In this document: positions 7,264-11,910 of the stretch, piece after piece
Numbering within the stretch: the stretch's first letter is position 1
Layout of the letters: each line of letters opens with the position of its first letter
NCBI GenBank assembly: GCA_900552145.1
Contig: URYW01000054.1
Location: forward strand, 1 to 11,910
Length of the DNA stretch: 11,910 nt
DNA from: an uncultured Collinsella sp.
GTDB taxonomy: Bacteria > Actinomycetota > Coriobacteriia > Coriobacteriales > Coriobacteriaceae
Direction of reading: 5' to 3'
The notes under the pieces: generated by a model
The model's input: only the letters and a program-made list of their open reading frames with translations
Databases searched by the model: none
What the model was told of the DNA's origin: nothing
Position numbers and translations under genes: made by a program

Positions 7264-7399
7264 TCAAACAAACCCAAAGTAACCCAAACAGTACCCAAAG
7301 CAGCAATCGGCCAAACGCTCATCAAGGGCCAAAGTGTCCGAACGGATACCAAAGGTCCCTTCAGCCAAACCCCCCATTGCGCTAAACCTATCAGCCAAA
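7264..7399. repeat. CCAAA direct-repeat tract
   Basis: On the plus strand CCAAA starts at 7274, 7284, 7295, 7311, 7329, 7349, 7365 and 7395, eight times in about 126 nt. The three nearest the nitroreductase are CCCAAA with 10-11-nt period (7273, 7283, 7294), followed by a weaker TCAAAC at 7264. The nonamer TCAGCCAAA occurs at 7361 and again at 7391. On the coding strand of the nitroreductase this reads as a T/G-rich leader with repeated TTTGG. Confidence 0.6.
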
Positions 7400-7424
7400 G
7401 TTCCCAATGGTGGTGCATAAGGGA

Positions 7425-7503
7425 GCGGGCCCGGCCACTAATAACCTTTTGAACGACTCTGCTTGCAGCCGGAGTGAAAAAGGTTATTAGTGGCCGGGCC
7501 CGC
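7425..7503. repeat. Perfect 26-bp inverted repeat with 27-nt spacer
   Basis: Bases 7425-7450 are the exact reverse complement of 7478-7503; the spacer is 7451-7477. The outer half of each arm is GC-rich (GCGGGCCCGGCC) and the inner half AT-rich (ACTAATAACCTTTT). The spacer contains a small self-complementary CTGC-TT-GCAG. Pairing stops at both ends of the arms. No T-run follows the stem on either strand, so it is not a standard terminator, although it lies 25 nt past the DUF47 stop. No flanking target-site duplication is visible. Confidence 0.92.
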
Positions 7504-7527
7504 GACCGGTGGGACATGTACCCCCAA

Positions 7528-8151
7528 TTAACTGTTCTTCATGACAATCGAATCCACGACATCGGCCACATTCTCGCAGCAGTCGGCGCAGTACTCCAGG
7601 AAGGCGTACACGTCACGCCAAGCGATGACCTCGAGCGGGTCCTTGCCGTTAACGTGCAGGTTGCGCATGGCGTTGATGTAGAGCTCGTCGGCCTCGGACT
7701 CGATGGTGTTGATCTGGATGACGAGCTCGCGCAGGGTCTTGGACTTGCGGTAGTTGGGCAGCTCGACCATCAGGTCCTTCATGGCGCGGCAGGCGTCGGT
7801 CACCTTGTGGGCGATGACGATGGCATCGGGGTGGATGCTCTGGATGTTGGTGAAGTAGACGCGCTGCACGACGCCCTCGATACGATCGAGCACGGTGTCG
7901 AGCGAGCAGCTCATCAGGTCTAGATCCTCGCGCTCAAGCGGGGTGATAAAGGCGGTGAGCAAGGCGTCTTCGAGCTCGTGGTGCTTCTTGTCTGCCGCAT
8001 GCTCAATCGCATGCATCTTATTGAGCATGTCGTGGATCTGCGCGGGGTCAAAGTTCTCAAAAATTTTGGTGAGCAGCTCTGCGGCCTGGACGGCGAGGTC
8101 GGCGCAAGCGACGTAGTTATCAAAGTAGAACGAATCGGGTTTCTTTGCCAT
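7528..8151 (-). CDS. DUF47 family protein, PhoU-like partner of the PiT transporter
   Basis: DUF47 proteins are PhoU-like helical proteins nearly always encoded beside a PiT phosphate carrier and thought to control it. At 207 residues the length is typical. Family patterns are clear: AAELLTKIFENFDP (23-36), IEHAADKKHHEL (49-60), FITPLEREDL (68-77), LDRIEGVVQRV (88-98), INTIESEADELY (147-158) and the second PhoU-type motif LEYCADCCENVADVVD (185-200). AAGGA lies 6 nt before the ATG on the minus strand. It follows pit by 67 nt on the same strand with no terminator visible between them, so the two are probably co-transcribed. It shares only the fold type with the phoU product at 3007-3864, and keeps acidic residues at the expected metal sites better than that protein does. 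Confidence 0.9.
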   Translation of the reverse strand: MAKKPDSFYFDNYVACADLAVQAAELLTKIFENFDPAQIHDMLNKMHAIEHAADKKHHELEDALLTAFITPLEREDLDLMSCSLDTVLDRIEGVVQRVYFTNIQSIHPDAIVIAHKVTDACRAMKDLMVELPNYRKSKTLRELVIQINTIESEADELYINAMRNLHVNGKDPLEVIAWRDVYAFLEYCADCCENVADVVDSIVMKNS

Positions 8152-8218
8152 GGGTGGGTCCTTTCGAGGTGAAGACGGGTGGGCGAAGTAATGCGGTCCG
8201 GATGGACGCTCGGTTTGA

Positions 8219-9268
8219 CTAGAGGAACATCATGAACAGCTTGGCCATGACAAAGCTGATGAGTCCGCAGGCAGGGAAGGTGAAGAACCAGGTGAACATC
8301 ATGTCCTTGACGACGCCGAAGTTGATGGCCGAGAGGCGCTTGACGGCACCGACGCCCATAATGGCGCAGGTCTTGATGTGCGTGGAGGACACGGGGATGC
8401 CGGTAAGGGTGGCAAGCAGCAGGTTCGCGGCGCCTGCGAGGTCGGCAGAGAAGCCCTGATACTTCTCGAGCTTAACCATGCTCTGGCCGACGGACTTGAT
8501 GATGCGCTCGCCGCCCACGCTGGTGCCGATGCCCATGGTTGCCGAGCACAGCAGCATAATCCAGATGGGGATGCCGGCATCGCCGACGCTCGTCTGGCCG
8601 CTGGCGAAGGCCACGCCTAAAAAGAGCACGCCGATGAACTTCTGTCCATCCTGCGCGCCGTGCATAAAGCTCATGGCCGCGGCACTCGCGATCTGAGCGT
8701 ATTTAAAGAAGACGTTGGCACGGCGCCTGTTGGCGGCGGCAAACAGAATCGAGACGAGTTTGCACAGGATCCAGCCCATGACAAAGCCCAGACCGATGGA
8801 GAGCGCCAGGCCGTAGATGACCTTCATCCATTCGTGGACGTTGACGCTGCTCGCGCCGCCGAGGGCGATAGCGGCACCGGTCAGGCCGGCGATAAGGCTG
8901 TGGCTTTGCGAGGTGGGGATACCAAAACGCGACGCTGTGGCGCCGTAGACAACGATGGAGAACAGTGCCGCGCAGAGGCACGCGAGCGCCATGGTGCTGT
9001 TTCCGCCAAAGTCGACGATATGTGAGATGGTGTTGGCGACGCTCGCGTTAAAGTGCGTCATGATGAGCACGCCGAGGAAGTTGAATGCGGCGCTCATGAG
9101 AATGGCGGCGCGGGCGGGCATGCAACGCGTAGTGACGCAGGTCGCGATGGCGTTGGGCGCGTCGGTCCATCCATTGACGAAGATGGCGCCCAACGCGAGG
9201 ATCACGGTGACGGCAAGGACTGGGCTCGACACAATTTGGCCGAGGAAGGTTGAGAACGTTACGTCCAT
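8219..9268 (-). CDS. pit: PiT family inorganic phosphate transporter
   Basis: Ion-coupled phosphate symporter in the inner membrane, the low-affinity counterpart of Pst. The internal duplication typical of PiT is visible. The N-terminal half has GWTDAPNAIAT (33-43, the family's N-D-x-x-N signature) and GIPTSQSHSLIAGLTG (116-131). The C-terminal half has HGAQDGQKFIGV (203-214) and GIPVSSTHIKTCAIMGVGAV (290-309). About nine to ten hydrophobic segments are present over 349 residues, normal for bacterial members. The first signature reads TD rather than the more usual ND or HD. The start at 9268 (minus strand) has only a weak upstream GAGAAAG. A much stronger ribosome-binding sequence lies further up at 9321-9330, ahead of a three-codon frame. 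The DUF47 gene follows 67 nt downstream. Confidence 0.95.
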   Translation of the reverse strand: MDVTFSTFLGQIVSSPVLAVTVILALGAIFVNGWTDAPNAIATCVTTRCMPARAAILMSAAFNFLGVLIMTHFNASVANTISHIVDFGGNSTMALACLCAALFSIVVYGATASRFGIPTSQSHSLIAGLTGAAIALGGASSVNVHEWMKVIYGLALSIGLGFVMGWILCKLVSILFAAANRRRANVFFKYAQIASAAAMSFMHGAQDGQKFIGVLFLGVAFASGQTSVGDAGIPIWIMLLCSATMGIGTSVGGERIIKSVGQSMVKLEKYQGFSADLAGAANLLLATLTGIPVSSTHIKTCAIMGVGAVKRLSAINFGVVKDMMFTWFFTFPACGLISFVMAKLFMMFL

Positions 9269-9298
9269 ATATGGGCTTTCTCGAAGTTTGCAGACACG

Positions 9299-9330
9299 TT
9301 ACAAAAACATGATAAATCGTATCACCTCCT
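9299..9330 (-). promoter_or_regulatory. pit leader: full-length Shine-Dalgarno match and three-codon frame
   Basis: On the minus strand AGGAGGTGAT (9330-9321) is a full match to the 3' end of 16S rRNA. It is followed 10 nt later by ATG TTT TTG TAA (9310-9299), in the same frame as pit, whose ATG is 30 nt beyond the stop. The gap from GGAGG to this ATG is 14 nt, longer than usual. It may load ribosomes for pit, or be a minimal leader frame; its role is unproven. Confidence 0.4.
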
Positions 9331-9481
9331 GTGGGTTTCTTTACCGAGTTCTGATGGGAGAAGTGAACTTTTTGGCACTAAAATTGAATATTAGTCCTGT
9401 TGACCGCTGGTGTTCTTTTTGCTAACACGCCATGCGGACACGTGCGATTACTACGACACTCCAAAACCACAGTCTGTTCGC

Positions 9482-9511
9482 TTTACAACATGCAAACATG
9501 CGTTCGATAAT
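9482..9511 (+). promoter_or_regulatory. Sigma-70-type promoter placing the transcript start at the ATG
   Basis: TTTACA (9482-9487) and GATAAT (9506-9511), spaced 18 nt, each match consensus at five of six bases. The predicted first transcribed base is about 9518-9519, which is the A of the start codon of the next gene, so the mRNA would have essentially no leader. Confidence 0.55.
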
Positions 9512-9518
9512 AGGAGGC

Positions 9519-9857
9519 ATGGAATATCGACAGACAGATGGCAAAACTCGGCGCGTGCACAAGCAGTATGTGGACGTCGTGGCTCGCATCCTCGCGGGCG
9601 GACAGGTCGTGCCGGTCACCGTCTGCTGGGTCGACGGTCGTTGCTTTACGATTGACGAGATTGTCTCGACCACTGGGTTTGGCCTGACGGTTCACGGCAT
9701 CCGTACGGCAACCTATAAGGTGCGTTTTGGCGGGCACGCGACCGAGTTGTATCTGGAGGACCAGACGCGCGAACGACCAGATGGTTCGCAGGCCCATCTG
9801 ATGCGTTGGTGGGTGTGGGCATTCGACCGTACGCTCGAGGGCGAGCGCCGTGGGTAA
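9519..9857 (+). CDS. Hypothetical small protein, possibly leaderless
   Basis: I do not recognise this 112-residue protein with confidence. It starts MEYRQTDGKTRRVHKQYVDV. The pattern VARILAGGQVVPVTVCWVDGRCFTI, with a later RWWVWAF near the C-terminus, faintly recalls short actinobacterial beta-barrel proteins such as DUF6504, but that is a guess. No signal peptide or membrane helix is seen; the protein is basic at its N-terminus, Trp-rich near its end, and probably mostly beta strand. The start at 9519 is the best choice although AGGAGG (9512-9517) sits only one base before it, too close for normal use. Starts further up (ATG 9498, ATG 9432) lack a ribosome site and the first overlaps the promoter. 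The stop is 84 nt before the BI-1-like gene; it may be read with it or have its own promoter. Confidence 0.65.
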   Translation: MEYRQTDGKTRRVHKQYVDVVARILAGGQVVPVTVCWVDGRCFTIDEIVSTTGFGLTVHGIRTATYKVRFGGHATELYLEDQTRERPDGSQAHLMRWWVWAFDRTLEGERRG

Positions 9858-9941
9858 GGACGTACGGCATTCGGGTACAATGACAGGAATCTTGTCACCT
9901 GCTGCGCCGTCTTTCACGGCACTTTTTGAAAGGACGAACCT

Positions 9942-10637
9942 ATGAACGATATCCAGGGCTATCAGAACGGCCCCGTCGAGAGCGGCGCAAGCCGCGCCAA
10001 GGAGATGTCGCCGCGCGCGTACAATCTCGCCATGTCTGCCCTGATCTTCTTGGGCTTTTGCGCCATGGGCGCCGGCGCCTACTTTACGAGCACCATGTCG
10101 TTTGCGCGCATGATGATGAGCGGCGCCGCCCTGCCGCTGGTCTTTGGCTCGTTTATTTTGACCATCGTCGGCATGGTCATGATGTCGGCCGCCGCCAGTA
10201 AGCAGTCCGTGGGCCTGTCCCTTGTGGGCTACGTAATCTTTGCGAGCACCTTTGGCCTGACCGCGTCGTTTGGCCTTGCCAACTACGACCTGCCCACCAT
10301 CAACACTGCCTTTATCGCCACGGCCGCCATCACCTTTGTCTTTGGCGCCTTGGGCGTGACGTTCCCCAAGTTTTTCCAGCGCGTATATGGCATCGGTTTT
10401 GGCATTCTGCTCGCCACTATTCTGGTTGAGATCGTGCTGATGTTCATGGGCGTCTCGCAGACCATCACCGATCTGATCGTAATCGTGGTGTTCGCCGGCT
10501 TTATTGGCTACGACACCTATGTTGCCACGACGGTGCCGCCTACGCTGCCCAACGCCGTGCTTATGGCCTCTAACCTGTTCGTGGACATTATCAACGTGTT
10601 CCTGCGCATCCTGAACATCCTTGGCCGTCGCGACTAG
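9942..10637 (+). CDS. Bax inhibitor-1 / YccA family membrane protein
   Basis: Integral membrane protein of the TMBIM family (bacterial relative BsYetJ, a pH-sensitive calcium leak channel); its role in this host is not known. After a soluble N-terminus of about 28 residues there are about seven hydrophobic segments over 231 residues. The C-terminus has the family end pattern GYDTYVAT (189-196) and VDIINVFLRILNILGRRD (214-231). Asp191 and Asp215 are 24 residues apart, the same spacing as the di-aspartyl sensor pair of BsYetJ (D171/D195), which supports the call. GAAAGGA (9928-9934) lies 7 nt before the ATG. TACAAT at 9876-9881 could be a -10 box, giving a leader of about 54 nt, but a matching -35 is not convincing. 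A terminator with a TTCG loop follows. Confidence 0.87.
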   Translation: MNDIQGYQNGPVESGASRAKEMSPRAYNLAMSALIFLGFCAMGAGAYFTSTMSFARMMMSGAALPLVFGSFILTIVGMVMMSAAASKQSVGLSLVGYVIFASTFGLTASFGLANYDLPTINTAFIATAAITFVFGALGVTFPKFFQRVYGIGFGILLATILVEIVLMFMGVSQTITDLIVIVVFAGFIGYDTYVATTVPPTLPNAVLMASNLFVDIINVFLRILNILGRRD

Positions 10638-10680
10638 TGGCGAATTGCGGCGGTGCTTGCCGTGCGTGTAAATCGATGCG

Positions 10681-10709
10681 AAAGGCGGTCCTTCGGGGCC
10701 GTCTTTTTT
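10681..10709 (+). terminator. Rho-independent terminator after the BI-1-like gene
   Basis: An 11-bp stem with two G-T wobbles pairs AAAGGCGGTCC (10681-10691) with GGGCCGTCTTT (10696-10706) around a stable TTCG tetraloop. A run of six T ends at 10709. It lies 43 nt past the stop at 10637 and separates this gene from the PARG-like gene, which must therefore have its own promoter; TATCAT at 10723-10728 is a possible -10. Confidence 0.9.
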
Positions 10710-10774
10710 GTACTCGGCGGGGTATCATGGATGGGAAAAGCCGATAGCGGCAGCGACAGGAAAGGTGGCCACGT

Positions 10775-11890
10775 ATGGCAGACGTCGACAACAGGAACCG
10801 TAACCGCAGGTCCAACCGAGCGGGTCAGCCCAATCCCAAGCGCGAGGCCCGTGCCAAGGCCGCCGAGCGTCACGTGGCAACTGTGTCCGAAGCGTGCGCC
10901 AAGGATATCGAGCGTTCGCTTGCCGGCGTGTGCGAGTTCGATGGTATGCCTGCCGGTTTTGTCGCGGCGATGAAGGCCAAGGTTCAGAGTGCTGTGGCCA
11001 CCGAAGAACAGGTTGCCGAGGACGTCGAGGGCGCGGAGGCTGCCGAGGTCGAGGCAGCTCCTGAGCCCGTCGAGGAGCCTGCCGAGGAAATCGCCGAAGC
11101 TGAGTCCGCGCCTGCTGAGGAGCCTGCTGCGTCCCTGCCTGAGGTCACCGTGCTCGATGCCTCCGCCACGCAGGCCATCTTGGACAACGGTCGTGGCTAT
11201 GCGCAGTTCTGCGACATGGCCGTGCTCGCCTTTGCCTCGTTCACCAACCCGGGCGGTGGCTATATTCAGGGTTATCTGGGCCAGGAGGCCACACTGTGCG
11301 CCGATTCGTATCTGTACAACGTTCTCGATAAGCAGCGCAAATGGTACGGCGAGAACCGTCGCCGCAACATCAACTGCGAGCTCTATCGTAACCGCGCCCT
11401 AGTGGTGCCTGCGGTGCGCTTCGACCGCAACCACGTGCATGCATACGCCGACGTGATCGTGGCCGCCGCGCCCAACGTTAAGCGCGCCCGCCAGGAGTAT
11501 CGCGTGAGCGACGATGCTCTGCTGGATGCCCTGCGCGACCGCATTCGCTTTGTGCTTGCCATCTGCGACGAGCTGGGTCGCGAGAAGCTCGTGCTGGGCG
11601 CTTGGGGCTGCGACAACAACGGCTTTGACGCCGAGGCCGTGGCCGAGCTCTTCCGCAAGGAGCTCGCGTCGGGCGACTTTAAGGTCAAGCAAGTCTTCTT
11701 TGCCGTGCCTTCTACGCGCTGGGATGAGGATTTTGCCAAGTTCGAGCACGTGCTGGCAAACTTCCCCGAGCGCAACGAGGAGTCCTATGCCCAGGTTGCC
11801 GCTCGCGCTGCGGCAGCTCGCGCCGCCGAGCAGACCCAGGCTGCTACCGAGGATGATGAGGACGAGGACGATTGGCGCAAGTACCTGTAA
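10775..11890 (+). CDS. Bacterial PARG-like (TIGR02452/DUF2263) protein with QEA in place of QEE
   Basis: The fold family is the microbial-type poly(ADP-ribose) glycohydrolase, a macrodomain-like enzyme that removes ADP-ribose polymers. Diagnostic blocks are VLAFASFTNPGGGYIQG (150-166), the PARG signature GGG-X7-QE at 160-171, LCADSYLYNVL (174-184) and LVLGAWGCDNNGFD (272-285). The signature should read GGG-X6-8-QEE; here it is Q170-E171-A172 (codons 11282-11290), so the second glutamate, catalytic in characterised PARGs, is alanine. The basic N-terminus (1-35) is followed by a family-like helix. An acidic Ala/Glu/Pro linker at about 75-121 then interrupts the usual N-terminal part. The C-terminus is Ala-rich then acidic (TEDDEDEDDWRKYL). 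At 371 residues it is longer than the usual 260-300. AAAGGTGG at 10761-10768 serves the ATG. It probably binds ADP-ribose; hydrolysis is doubtful. Confidence 0.8.
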   Translation: MADVDNRNRNRRSNRAGQPNPKREARAKAAERHVATVSEACAKDIERSLAGVCEFDGMPAGFVAAMKAKVQSAVATEEQVAEDVEGAEAAEVEAAPEPVEEPAEEIAEAESAPAEEPAASLPEVTVLDASATQAILDNGRGYAQFCDMAVLAFASFTNPGGGYIQGYLGQEATLCADSYLYNVLDKQRKWYGENRRRNINCELYRNRALVVPAVRFDRNHVHAYADVIVAAAPNVKRARQEYRVSDDALLDALRDRIRFVLAICDELGREKLVLGAWGCDNNGFDAEAVAELFRKELASGDFKVKQVFFAVPSTRWDEDFAKFEHVLANFPERNEESYAQVAARAAAARAAEQTQAATEDDEDEDDWRKYL

Positions 11891-11910
11891 TTGGTACGTG
11901 CTGACAGATA

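Larger units (their letters stand above)
7241..7527. other. Non-coding stretch with CCAAA-rich tract and long inverted repeat
   Basis: This 287-nt region lies upstream of the nitroreductase and downstream of the DUF47 gene, both on the minus strand. Its left half is poor in G on the plus strand and holds repeated CCAAA words; its right half holds the 79-nt palindromic element at 7425-7503. The open frame at 7257-7517 on the minus strand runs through the palindrome and matches no protein I know, so I do not call it a gene. I see no convincing sigma-70 promoter, but the nitroreductase promoter must lie here if it is not read through from DUF47. Confidence 0.6.
9269..9518. other. Divergent intergenic region between pit and the 9519 gene
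   Basis: This 250-nt region separates the minus-strand pit-DUF47 pair from the plus-strand genes. It contains the SD-like sequence and mini-frame described in the pit leader entry, and the promoter of the 9519 gene at 9482-9511. The middle part (about 9361-9420) is AT-rich and should hold the pit promoter; I could not pick a convincing -35/-10 pair there. A plus-strand TTGACC at 9400-9405 has only a poor -10 partner. I see no clear Pho box. Confidence 0.5.

Noticed and set aside
7257..7517. Minus-strand frame of 86 codons between the nitroreductase and DUF47
   Set aside because: It runs through the 26-bp inverted repeat and the CCAAA tract, has no ribosome site, and its translation matches no family I know.
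7504..7526. Imperfect palindrome GGGACATGTACCC near the DUF47 stop, and a similar GGGACATG on the minus strand near 6700
   Set aside because: Short words that can recur by chance; the palindrome is imperfect and the two flanks do not agree further, so no repeat or site was called.
1..11910. CRISPR arrays, tRNA or rRNA genes, transposases, phage or toxin-antitoxin genes
   Set aside because: None seen: no regularly spaced repeats with unique spacers, no cloverleaf-type structures noticed by eye, and no recognised mobile-element protein. A covariance-model search would be needed to exclude small RNAs.

Overview
The window is bacterial and carries two kinds of DNA. From about position 1550 to the end it looks like one GC-rich genome, most likely a Coriobacteriia gut actinobacterium such as Collinsella. 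That placement is inferred from the sepF-yggT-divIVA order, the Wag31-like KRGY motif in DivIVA and the CGC/CGT arginine codons; no database search was possible. The first 1.55 kb encodes most of a YgiQ-type radical SAM protein, uses CGG arginine codons heavily, and looks like a different, Firmicutes-like (possibly Ruminococcaceae) genome. The two parts meet inside one open frame (5-2098), at a short sequence that both protein families could share. The likeliest reading is an assembly chimera.

Layout. 5-1549: ygiQ, 3' end missing. 1550-2098: C-terminal part of pstA. 2111-2914: pstB. 3007-3864: phoU, then a hairpin terminator. 3984-4721: yggS (PLP homeostasis), 4782-5504: sepF, 5526-5807: yggT with an apparent ATC start, and 5869-6543: divIVA, ended by a strong terminator at 6570-6599. 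On the minus strand: a small nitroreductase (7240-6710), a non-coding stretch with a perfect 26-bp inverted repeat and a CCAAA-rich tract, then a DUF47 protein (8151-7528) and a PiT phosphate transporter (9268-8219). Back on the plus strand: a small unknown gene at 9519 that may be leaderless, a Bax-inhibitor-1-like membrane protein (9942-10637) with a terminator, and a bacterial PARG-like protein (10775-11890) whose QEE catalytic motif reads QEA.

How the genes work together. Two phosphate import systems lie a few kilobases apart: the ATP-driven Pst system with PhoU, and the ion-coupled PiT carrier with its DUF47 partner. Between them sits a division and wall-growth block: SepF tethers FtsZ to the membrane, DivIVA marks curved membrane and growth sites, and YggT is a small membrane protein that often travels with them.

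I found no CRISPR array, rRNA, tRNA, transposase or phage gene. No new multi-gene system is evident. The most useful second looks are the chimera junction, the 79-nt palindromic element, the QEA PARG-like protein, the ATC start and the candidate leaderless gene.
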